Below are positions 1-4,625 of a stretch of 5,250 nt of DNA, one piece after another. Each line of letters starts with the position of its first letter. The stretch's first letter is position 1. The DNA is from Pseudomonadota bacterium (GTDB taxonomy: Bacteria > SAR324 > XYD2-FULL-50-16 > JAHJRI01). The stretch is from NCBI GenBank assembly GCA_022360105.1, contig JAKSDL010000257.1:1-5250 (forward strand). Reading direction: 5' to 3'. A program made the position numbers and the translations under genes. The notes beneath the pieces were generated by a model that worked only from the letters and a program-made list of their open reading frames with translations, was not told the origin of the DNA and did no database searches.

Positions 1-167
1 AAGTTTTCATAATTTGCTTCAGCCTGCGATCTATGCTCCAAGATTGCCGAATAGTAAACCAGGCCATCCGTCGAAACAGATCCTGCTATAAGGTTTGTTG
101 TCATGGCCAGCACAACTGCCAATCCCAACATTGGATTTGTAAAAATGAAATGTCGTCGTGATGTCAC
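1..167 (-). CDS. Unidentified protein, N-terminal part with hydrophobic segment (runs off left edge)
   Basis: The minus strand is open from a GTG at 167 to the window edge, giving 55 codons; the frame stays open above the GTG to a TGA near 212. The translation begins VTSRRHFIFTNPM, continues with a hydrophobic run LGLAVVLAM and then TTNLIAGS, and turns polar after about residue 40 (EHRSQAEANYEN). Basic residues, one hydrophobic stretch and a polar continuation suggest a signal anchor or first membrane helix with the N-terminus in the cytoplasm. A downstream ATG at 131 is an alternative start. Neither start has a clear Shine-Dalgarno sequence. I do not recognise the family; a transporter subunit or a sensor protein are both possible. 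The coding call rests on amino-acid composition and on the plus-strand frames being interrupted, so it is tentative. Confidence 0.45.
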   Translation of the reverse strand, partial: MTSRRHFIFTNPMLGLAVVLAMTTNLIAGSVSTDGLVYYSAILEHRSQAEANYEN

Positions 168-227
168 TCTAAGTAATTGGTTACAGGTTATTGTTTCGGC
201 TTGCTTTCATGATGAAGATTCCGAGCC

Positions 228-258
228 TGGGTTTCCGACATCAATACCCAATTTTTTT
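228..258 (+). terminator. Possible intrinsic terminator, plus strand
   Basis: TGGGTTT (228-234) can pair with AA-T-ACCCA (243-250) with one bulged T, giving a 7-bp stem and an 8-base loop. It is followed after one A by seven T residues (252-258). The form fits a weak intrinsic terminator, but no rightward gene is visible upstream in the window. It would end a transcript running antisense to the left-edge gene, or it is coincidental. Confidence 0.3.
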
Positions 259-491
259 AACTTGAACAATATCAGCCATTAAAAATCCAGCCTTTTCTCT
301 TCCGGTAGGATGCATTTTATCATCGCTTCAAATAATGAATGAATTCTCAAGTATTATTGAAATAATATTTAATTACAGCTATTTGAGTGCGAAATCCCTC
401 ATCGCTTCATACTGTTCACCCGTAAATTGAGACCAATTTTATACCTTTTAGAAAGATTCTTTTTAATTCAGATCTGGCTGCTTCTATTCTT

Positions 492-520
492 AAATCAGGT
501 CAGCAGGATTGGCCTGATTT
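492..520. repeat. 8-bp perfect inverted repeat upstream of the flavodoxin/ferredoxin gene
   Basis: AAATCAGG (492-499) and CCTGATTT (513-520) are exact reverse complements separated by 13 bases. The element ends 59 bases before the ATG at 580, where a promoter or the 5' leader would be expected. No T tract follows, so it is not a terminator. It could be an operator for a dimeric regulator or a leader hairpin; no family can be assigned from the sequence. Confidence 0.5.
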
Positions 521-579
521 CAAACCAGTTAATGACAGGATTTAGTCATCAAATAAAAACACTGTTTATGGGATAGAAA

Positions 580-1779
580 ATGAAAGCAACTCTGTTAACG
601 TTCAGTCAGACAGGTAACACCCTGAAAGTGGGAAATGCTATTGCTGCTGAACTACAAAAGTATGGCATTTCAACCGCTCATACACGTTTTTTGCACCGCA
701 AGCACTGGCAGGTAAATGGAGCCGATATTCTTGGCTTTGGAAGTCCTGTATTTGAAAACCGGCCTGCTGAATGTGTCCCTGAATTTTTAAGTCAATTCAG
801 GGGCAAGTTTGTCGGAAAAAAAGCATTTGTTTATATCACATCGGAAGGTTCACCTGCCAAGTCGCTATGGCGGCTGGCCCAATCTGTGGAAACCACCGGG
901 GCAGATGTCATCGGGGGTATTCAGATTACAGGCGCTTGCACTGTTCCCACCATGTTTGGTTTCTTTAACGGACGCCCAAATGAGGCCGACCTGAACAAAG
1001 CTGCCCATTTTGGTAAAGCCGTTTCCAATGCCCTATTGAATCAAAAGCCACTTCCGGGAGATTATCTGATCGATCCCCAAAAGGGAGGCAGGTTTTACGA
1101 TATCTTAGGACCATACTTAACCGCGGTTAAGAAAAAAATCACACCCCCACCTGAAGCTGATGGCTCAAAGTGTGATTGCTGCGGTATTTGTGCCTACGAA
1201 TGCCCGGTGGAAAATATCGCTGTGGATAAAAATTCCATTGTCTTTAAAAATCACTGCATTGTCTGCTACAGATGCTGGAATATCTGCCCCAAAGATGCCG
1301 TTTCGATCCGGTTCTCTCCGGGCAGCGGGTGGATCGAACGCACTCTTTATTCAGAACCTATGGAACGACTGTTTGGCAGTCTCGACAAAAACGAAACCAG
1401 GGGACCCAATCTCTTCAGGCAGGCGCTCAGCCGACAAGTAAAATTGAAATACAATCGAAAAACTCCCACTGCGGAGTTTCGAGTCAGAACTTGCAAGTCG
1501 TCTCATTCAAAACAACAAGTTAAACAGGAGAAAAAAATGAAAAAGCATTTAAGTGAACCCATTAAAAGCGGACTGTTCGGCGGTGTAATCAGCGGCATTA
1601 TTTCCGCGTTGTTGAACTTTTTTTTACTGCCATTCCCAGCCACAGTGCTGGATAATGCGATTGGTCACGGGATTGGAGGATTCTTTTGTGGATTCATCTC
1701 CGCGTTTATGGGTGTCTTGATTTTCATCCTGCACCACAGATCAAGCTTCGAAAATAAGGGCTTGGCAACACAGGGCTAA
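580..1779 (+). CDS. EFR1-family flavodoxin/ferredoxin, frame fused to a membrane segment
   Basis: An electron-transfer protein with a flavodoxin-like domain followed by a two-cluster ferredoxin. Residues 1-150 resemble a flavodoxin: the phosphate-binding loop is SQTGNT at 9-14, and GFGSPV at 52-57 is the second conserved stretch. Residues about 195-245 carry two 4Fe-4S motifs, CxxCxxCxxxCP at C198/C201/C204/C208 and at C226/C229/C232/C236. The segment GWIERTLYSEPMERLFGSL (250-268) is the kind of tail with which EFR1 proteins usually end, about 250-290 residues in all. Here the frame continues through a polar, low-complexity stretch (about 287-319) into an 80-residue hydrophobic part that has its own start signals and is listed separately. 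I think the true ferredoxin ended near residue 285 and its stop has been lost; a real fusion remains possible. The start is the first ATG after an upstream ATG-GGA-TAG, with a weak GGGA at 570-573. The electron partner is unknown. Confidence 0.85.
   Translation: MKATLLTFSQTGNTLKVGNAIAAELQKYGISTAHTRFLHRKHWQVNGADILGFGSPVFENRPAECVPEFLSQFRGKFVGKKAFVYITSEGSPAKSLWRLAQSVETTGADVIGGIQITGACTVPTMFGFFNGRPNEADLNKAAHFGKAVSNALLNQKPLPGDYLIDPQKGGRFYDILGPYLTAVKKKITPPPEADGSKCDCCGICAYECPVENIAVDKNSIVFKNHCIVCYRCWNICPKDAVSIRFSPGSGWIERTLYSEPMERLFGSLDKNETRGPNLFRQALSRQVKLKYNRKTPTAEFRVRTCKSSHSKQQVKQEKKMKKHLSEPIKSGLFGGVISGIISALLNFFLLPFPATVLDNAIGHGIGGFFCGFISAFMGVLIFILHHRSSFENKGLATQG
1455..1482 (+). repeat. Hairpin inside the apparent fusion joint
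   Basis: TCGAAAAACTCC (1455-1466) pairs with GGAGTTTCGA (1473-1482) with two A residues bulged, giving a 10-bp stem and a 6-base loop (CACTGC). No T tract follows, so it is not a typical terminator. It lies exactly where an intergenic spacer would be if the ferredoxin and the membrane protein were separate genes. A stable hairpin here is more natural in a spacer than in coding sequence. Confidence 0.45.
1526..1530 (+). promoter_or_regulatory. Ribosome binding site for the internal start at 1537
   Basis: AGGAG lies six bases before the ATG at 1537, inside the long open frame. It matches the AGGAG that precedes the dehydrogenase start at 1868 with a 7-base gap, and is stronger than the GGGA before the start at 580. 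It is the main reason for calling an independent gene at 1537. Confidence 0.75.
1537..1779 (+). CDS. Small two-helix membrane protein (80 aa), in frame with the upstream ferredoxin
   Basis: From the ATG at 1537 the sequence encodes 80 residues beginning MKKHLSEPIKSG. Two hydrophobic, glycine-rich segments are visible: about residues 13-35 (GLFGGVISGIISALLNFFLL) and about 45-66 (GIGGFFCGFISAFMGVLIF). They are joined by a short loop with PFPATVLDN, and a polar tail HHRSSFENKG follows. This fits a small inner-membrane protein with both ends on the same side. The GxxxG-like spacings suggest helix packing or oligomerisation. I do not recognise a named family and assign no function. It shares the frame of the ferredoxin; an AGGAG six bases upstream and the conventional MKK start argue that it is translated on its own. 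The dehydrogenase starts 88 bases after its stop, so all three may share a transcript. Confidence 0.7.
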   Translation: MKKHLSEPIKSGLFGGVISGIISALLNFFLLPFPATVLDNAIGHGIGGFFCGFISAFMGVLIFILHHRSSFENKGLATQG

Positions 1780-1782
1780 TTT

Positions 1783-1796
1783 GCAGAAACGTCTGC
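1783..1796 (+). repeat. Short hairpin between membrane protein and dehydrogenase
   Basis: GCAGA (1783-1787) and TCTGC (1792-1796) form a 5-bp stem with the loop AACG, starting three bases after the upstream stop codon. No T tract follows, so it probably does not stop transcription fully; mRNA processing or 3'-end protection is possible. Confidence 0.3.
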
Positions 1797-1855
1797 TGTT
1801 CAACGAGCTCTGATACATAGTATTTTTCAACCACCCTTAAATACAAGGTTTAGAT

Positions 1856-1860
1856 AGGAG
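1856..1860 (+). promoter_or_regulatory. Ribosome binding site that supports the GTG start at 1868
   Basis: AGGAG lies seven bases before GTG at 1868. It settles the start of the dehydrogenase: the nearby ATG at 1872 is out of frame and is followed at once by a stop (ATGTGA). Confidence 0.8.
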
Positions 1861-1867
1861 AAAAATA

Positions 1868-2611
1868 GTGAATGTGAAAGATAAAACCGTTGTCATTACC
1901 GGATCTTCCAAAGGCTTGGGGAAGGAACTGGCATTGTTGCTTGCTGCTAAACAGGCAAACCTGGTTTTGCTGGCCCGCACAAAAGCCTTGTTAGAGGATC
2001 TGGGTCGCGAGATTTACAGAATCTCTGGTCGAGATTCTACGCTGATTCCATGTGATATTTCATCTGAATCCGATGTGGAAAAGGCCGTCGAAAAAATCAG
2101 GGAGAAACACGAAGAGATTCACATCCTGGTAAACAACGCTGGAATTGCCACATACCTGGTTTCACAAAAAATGCCGAACCAGGTCATGAAAGATCACTTT
2201 TCAGTGAATTTTTTTGGAGCCTACTACTGCATCAAAGCCATGCTACCCTTGATGAAACACAACAAGCCGGCATACATACTAAATGTGGGATCACTCTTTT
2301 GCAGGGTTGCATTAGCTGAAACCAGTATTTATGCAGCCACAAAATTTGCCCTGGCCGGATTTTCCATTGGGCTGCGCCAGGAACTAAAACCGTATGGAAT
2401 CCGGGTGGGACTGTTTATGCCGGGTGCTATTGATACTCCGTTTCAGGAAAACAGAGGTGAAGAAGAATTACTGTCTCCAAAATGGATTATGATGGATCCG
2501 AAAAAAGTTGCTGCGACAATGTTGAAAATGATTCGTCGCCGTAAAAAAACACTCTTGAAACCAATATGGCTGCTGATGCTGCTAAAACTCAAACAGGCAA
2601 CTCAGCAATAA
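1868..2611 (+). CDS. Short-chain dehydrogenase/reductase (classical SDR family)
   Basis: A 247-residue NAD(P)-dependent oxidoreductase of the classical SDR family, which is usually about 250 residues. The cofactor motif is TGSSKGLG at 11-18. Arg37, in LLAR after the second strand, favours NADP(H) over NAD(H). CDIS at 62-65 fits the adenine-contacting aspartate. NNAG is at 89-92, the structural Asn is N114, and the catalytic residues are Ser142, Tyr155 and Lys159 (YAATK), with the usual 13-residue Ser-Tyr gap. PGAIDTPF at 185-192 is the conserved PG motif. The active site is therefore intact; substrate cannot be read from sequence. The C-terminus is unusual: RRRKK (223-227) is followed by a hydrophobic run about PIWLLMLLKLK, which may attach the enzyme to the membrane. 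Translation starts at GTG with AGGAG seven bases upstream. It is the last gene of the rightward group. Confidence 0.95.
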   Translation: MNVKDKTVVITGSSKGLGKELALLLAAKQANLVLLARTKALLEDLGREIYRISGRDSTLIPCDISSESDVEKAVEKIREKHEEIHILVNNAGIATYLVSQKMPNQVMKDHFSVNFFGAYYCIKAMLPLMKHNKPAYILNVGSLFCRVALAETSIYAATKFALAGFSIGLRQELKPYGIRVGLFMPGAIDTPFQENRGEEELLSPKWIMMDPKKVAATMLKMIRRRKKTLLKPIWLLMLLKLKQATQQ

Positions 2612-2617
2612 CCTTTC

Positions 2618-2653
2618 TTCCGGTGGACGAGTCGAACCTCGGCCCCACCGGAA
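2618..2653. terminator. Strong hairpin after the dehydrogenase, with a B-box-like core
   Basis: TTCCGGTGG (2618-2626) and CCACCGGAA (2645-2653) form a perfect 9-bp stem starting seven bases after the dehydrogenase stop. CGAG (2628-2631) and CTCG (2638-2641) form an inner 4-bp stem. The position suggests a transcription end or 3'-end stabiliser, although no T tract follows on either strand. Read on the minus strand, the core is GGTTCGACTC, matching the conserved tRNA T-loop (B-box) sequence. The full tRNA fold is not present, so a degenerate tRNA 3' end is possible but unproven. Confidence 0.5.
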
Positions 2654-2713
2654 TCCAGTTGGTACCTCTAGTGACTCACTTCGCTCCATTTCTATATTCA
2701 GCAAATAAAAGCA

Positions 2714-2728
2714 AGCACCGCAGGTGCT
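2714..2728 (-). terminator. Possible terminator of the leftward operon (distal)
   Basis: AGCACC (2714-2719), loop GCA, and GGTGCT (2723-2728) form a perfect 6-bp stem. Read leftward it is followed by TGCTTTTATTT, a broken T-rich run, so it could end minus-strand transcripts about 120 bases past the hydrolase stop. The plus strand shows no T tract. Confidence 0.4.
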
Positions 2729-2752
2729 CTAAATAATGCCACTTACCAACTG

Positions 2753-2772
2753 CTAAAAGCTGATAGCTTTAG
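2753..2772. repeat. Hairpin in the convergent spacer
   Basis: CTAAAAGCT (2753-2761) pairs with AGCTTTAG (2765-2772) over 8 bp with one bulged A and a 3-base loop GAT. No clear T tract follows on either strand. It is one of four hairpins packed between the two convergent genes. Confidence 0.4.
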
Positions 2773-2809
2773 AAACGATTCGAAATGTCGGTTAATCTGC
2801 TGAATCCGG

Positions 2810-2838
2810 AATAAAACAAAGGTGCGGGTGCGAACCTT
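2810..2838 (-). terminator. Possible terminator of the leftward operon (proximal)
   Basis: Read leftward, AAGGT (2838-2834), a 10-base loop and ACCTT (2823-2819) form a short stem beginning 12 bases after the hydrolase stop, followed by TGTTTTATT. The position and T-rich tail fit an intrinsic terminator, but the 5-bp stem is short. Confidence 0.4.
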
Positions 2839-2849
2839 GGGTCAACGAT

Positions 2850-3809
2850 CTAAAGTGCACCAAAGCCAATATGATGCCGGATCATCCAGGATTCCCAAAA
2901 CGAGTAAATATCAAACAGAAATCCTTTCATCTTTGCTTTCGGAAAAAAGAGGTCTTGTTTCAGCAATTCATAGACTATCTCATCAACAGCCAGGTTAGAA
3001 TCCAATTCATTCAAAGCCTGATCAACGATCCCCTGGTTTTTCTCCAGCTTACGTTTCATATAGGTAAAAGGAGTAGCATCGGGTTTTTCTATAATGTAAC
3101 CATGCGATGAGGTCAGAAAATCCGCTTTTTTTAGATATAACGATTCTGCATCTTTGATATCCCTGGCATATTGCGAAATAGAGCATTGTTCGAATCCATA
3201 CCAGGGGCCGAAACCATTGGTTTCCGGGTTCTGTTTATCGAAACCCAGGCAGCTGATATGTAAAACCTTTTCAGCAGGAAGGAAAAAGCCCGTATGACCT
3301 GCTGAATGTCCGTTCAAAGGAATGGTTTCGATTGATAGTTCACCAAACTGGAATGCTGTTCCGGGTTTAAAACCTTTCACTTTTTTGCAGGGCTGGTACC
3401 CATTTAATTTTGCGAATTGTTCAATGGCATCCGGATTATTCATCTTCTGCCAGTTATAACTATTGCAGAACCCCTGGAGGTCGGTCAGCGTTTCAGCCTC
3501 TTTGTCCGGTGCATGTATGGTTGCACCGAAATCCTCCCAGGCGTGAACATGGGCTATATGATCCATGTGTCCATGGGTACTTACATAATCTGAGACCGGG
3601 CCAAATTCCTTGACCAGGGCCTCAATATATATTGGTTCAATGTTGATATCCAAAGCAATCGCCGTGGAATTTCGACCTTTCCTGGGCAGGATCAGCAAAC
3701 CGTCCGAGCAGGAAAAATAAGCGGGAGGCTTGATCTGGTGAATCAAGAGGACATCATTTGTGATGCTACTTAATTGCAGATTGTCTTTAGGGTTGTGTTT
3801 AATGGTCAT
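2850..3809 (-). CDS. Metallo-beta-lactamase-fold hydrolase
   Basis: A 319-residue member of the metallo-beta-lactamase (MBL) superfamily. The signature HxHxDH is at residues 79-84 (HGHMDH), after the strand VSDYVST. Further likely metal ligands are H172 in GHSAGHTGF (167-175), D191 in the strand ISCLGFD, and H236 in SSHG. The dinuclear metal site therefore looks complete. Residues 240-319 form a helical C-terminal extension rich in Lys and aromatic residues that may shape the substrate pocket. No signal peptide is visible, so it should act in the cytoplasm. The overall pattern is closer to glyoxalase II-like or general MBL hydrolases than to true beta-lactamases; the substrate is unknown. The ATG at 3809 has AGGAAG five bases upstream. 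The gene lies 52 bases after the MarR gene on the same strand, which suggests co-transcription and MarR control. Confidence 0.93.
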   Translation of the reverse strand: MTIKHNPKDNLQLSSITNDVLLIHQIKPPAYFSCSDGLLILPRKGRNSTAIALDINIEPIYIEALVKEFGPVSDYVSTHGHMDHIAHVHAWEDFGATIHAPDKEAETLTDLQGFCNSYNWQKMNNPDAIEQFAKLNGYQPCKKVKGFKPGTAFQFGELSIETIPLNGHSAGHTGFFLPAEKVLHISCLGFDKQNPETNGFGPWYGFEQCSISQYARDIKDAESLYLKKADFLTSSHGYIIEKPDATPFTYMKRKLEKNQGIVDQALNELDSNLAVDEIVYELLKQDLFFPKAKMKGFLFDIYSFWESWMIRHHIGFGAL

Positions 3810-3861
3810 GGGAACTTCCTATTTTCGGGATAAAGCAATCAAAACGGGATTTGAAGAAATG

Positions 3862-4293
3862 CTAGGAAAACTTACTGAAAAATGTTCCCAGAACGTTCTT
3901 CATTCCCTGGATGTCAGCTTCCGAATGCCCTTCCTTAATCTCGTTATTGATTCGATGGATGATTGTTCGAGCTTTGTCGAGTTCTTCAAGCCCTTTTTCA
4001 GTTATGGAAATATTCCACGCGCGACGATCTCCTCCAACGGAATTACGCCTGACCAGCCGGTTTTTTTCCAAGCGGTCGATCAGGCCGGTCACTGTCGAGT
4101 TTTTGATAAACAGGGATTCGCTCAAAGTGTTCATGGATTGCGGCCCTTTTTCTTCCAAAGTAAACAAAATACCCGTATGTGAAGGCGTGATCAGAACCTC
4201 TTCCCTGCGAAATTCATCCTGCAGGCGCTTCTTCAAAAGATGCTGGGCCGTTAAAATCAAGAATATCAATCTATCACCACTGTTATCAGACAT
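3862..4293 (-). CDS. MarR-family transcriptional regulator
   Basis: A 143-residue winged-helix repressor of typical MarR length, expected to act as a dimer. Helical N- and C-terminal parts (about 5-30 and 100-142) would form the dimer interface. The DNA-binding domain covers about 33-98: MNTLSESLFI (54-63) leads into a recognition helix about NSTVTGLIDRLEKNRLV (65-81), and the wing RRNSVGGDRRAWNISIT contains the family's conserved DRR at 89-91, with the usual ITEKG after it. There is no cysteine, so OhrR-type thiol sensing is excluded; a small-molecule ligand is more likely. The ATG at 4293 has only a weak GGAA six bases upstream. It is the first gene of a leftward pair with the MBL hydrolase. 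Its own upstream region carries a palindromic site inside the promoter, pointing to autoregulation. Confidence 0.95.
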   Translation of the reverse strand: MSDNSGDRLIFLILTAQHLLKKRLQDEFRREEVLITPSHTGILFTLEEKGPQSMNTLSESLFIKNSTVTGLIDRLEKNRLVRRNSVGGDRRAWNISITEKGLEELDKARTIIHRINNEIKEGHSEADIQGMKNVLGTFFSKFS

Positions 4294-4317
4294 TGTGTGT
4301 TCCGGTTTAAAATAGCC

Positions 4318-4330
4318 GCCCGTAACGGGC
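4318..4330 (-). repeat. GC-rich inverted repeat in the predicted marR leader
   Basis: GCCCG (4318-4322), spacer TAA, and CGGGC (4326-4330) are exact reverse complements about 25 bases before the marR start. In the mRNA this makes a small stable hairpin upstream of a weak ribosome binding site. It could equally be a second protein-binding site. Confidence 0.45.
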
Positions 4331-4371
4331 TGATTGGATTTTCGGCATTCGCTTTTTTAAGATTAGTTTTT

Positions 4372-4400
4372 AAAGTATTTAGCTAGCTAAATTTTGTCAA
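4372..4400 (-). promoter_or_regulatory. Promoter of the marR-hydrolase pair
   Basis: On the minus strand TTGACA (4400-4395) is an exact -35 hexamer, and TACTTT (4377-4372) stands 17 bases further on as a -10 hexamer with T, A and final T matching TATAAT. The predicted start of transcription is near 4365, giving a leader of about 70 bases. The -10 region is also partly like the Bacteroidota TAnnTTTG element, so either type of sigma factor could use it. Confidence 0.6.
4377..4392. promoter_or_regulatory. Perfect 16-bp palindrome, likely MarR operator
   Basis: ATTTAGCTAGCTAAAT reads the same on both strands. Its core TTAGCTAGCTAA (4379-4390) differs at one base from TTAGCAAGCTAA, the consensus known for SlyA of the MarR family. 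It lies in the 17-base spacer between the -35 and -10 hexamers of the marR promoter, touching the -10 by one base, so a bound dimer would block RNA polymerase. That the neighbouring MarR protein binds it is an inference from position and site type. Confidence 0.7.
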
Positions 4401-4413
4401 GATTAATATCTTG
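4398..4413. promoter_or_regulatory. Second inverted repeat overlapping the -35 element
   Basis: CAAGAT (4398-4403), spacer TAAT, and ATCTTG (4408-4413) are exact reverse complements. The left arm shares three bases with the -35 hexamer. Its centre lies 21 bp from that of the 16-bp palindrome, about two helical turns, so proteins at both sites would sit on the same DNA face. The half-sites differ from those of the palindrome, so it may bind another regulator. Confidence 0.45.
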
Positions 4414-4490
4414 GTGCTAATTTCAAATCAAAAGCAAAACGTTCACAACTCTAAACTGTAACTCTCGCCTTTTTCCAAACCGCCTGGATG

Positions 4491-4599
4491 CACTGGGATT
4501 TATCTGTCGTCTTGCTGTCCGATTCATCAAAACAGGTATTATTAGCGGGTTTGAAGCGTTGCGTTGTCACTGGATTTTCGTCTTGCTCCTGTTCCGATT
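4491..4599. repeat. Degenerate direct repeat, two copies
   Basis: Copy 1 (4491-4524) and copy 2 (4568-4599) both run CACTGG, ATTT, TCGTCTTGCT, CCGATT in that order, with small insertions or deletions between the blocks. TCGTCTTGCT is identical over 10 bases (4507-4516 and 4578-4587). The copies start 77 bases apart. They look like an old duplication or paired binding sites upstream of the rightward gene. Confidence 0.45.
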
Positions 4600-4625
4600 T
4601 GCATTGTCATACCTACTTCGATAGA

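Larger units (their letters stand above)
168..579. other. Gene-free region upstream of the flavodoxin/ferredoxin gene
   Basis: No convincing coding frame is present on either strand. The region holds a hairpin followed by seven T residues (228-258), an AT-rich palindrome (352-367: TATTAT, TGAA, ATAATA), an 11-base direct repeat TCATCGCTTCA at 320-330 and 399-409, and an 8-bp inverted repeat (492-520). A possible Bacteroidota-type -7 element TACCTTTT lies at 442-449 (TAnnTTTG with the last base off), but the upstream TTG at 427-429 is too close for the usual spacing, so no promoter is called. If the left-edge gene is real, this is a divergent intergenic region serving both directions. Confidence 0.5.

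Noticed and set aside
1..143. Plus-strand frame open from the left edge
   Set aside because: It stops at TGA after 142 or so, its composition looks like antisense of the minus-strand frame, and it has no domain features.
809..994. A 61-codon plus-strand frame inside the flavodoxin domain
   Set aside because: Out-of-frame shadow of a well-supported domain with no start signals.
1160..1441. A 93-codon plus-strand frame overlapping the ferredoxin
   Set aside because: The Fe-S cysteine motifs lie in the other frame. Its only interest is that its stop at 1439-1441 lies where the ferredoxin would be expected to end.
1272..1523. An 83-codon plus-strand frame overlapping the ferredoxin
   Set aside because: No recognisable motif or ribosome binding site; it overlaps a clearly coding frame.
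2618..2653. An intact tRNA gene on the minus strand
   Set aside because: Only a T-loop-like core and a flanking stem are present; D-arm and anticodon arm are missing and the T-stem is mispaired.
2871..3613. Short plus-strand frames (2871-3110 and 3410-3613) antisense to the hydrolase
   Set aside because: They lie wholly within a strong minus-strand gene and show no features of their own.
3760..4182. A 140-codon plus-strand frame antisense to the marR gene and the start of the hydrolase
   Set aside because: The minus strand encodes a MarR protein and an MBL hydrolase with intact family motifs; the plus-strand frame has no ribosome binding site or recognisable domain.
3911..4315. A 134-codon plus-strand frame antisense to marR
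   Set aside because: Serine/arginine-rich composition typical of an antisense shadow, with no domain or start signals.
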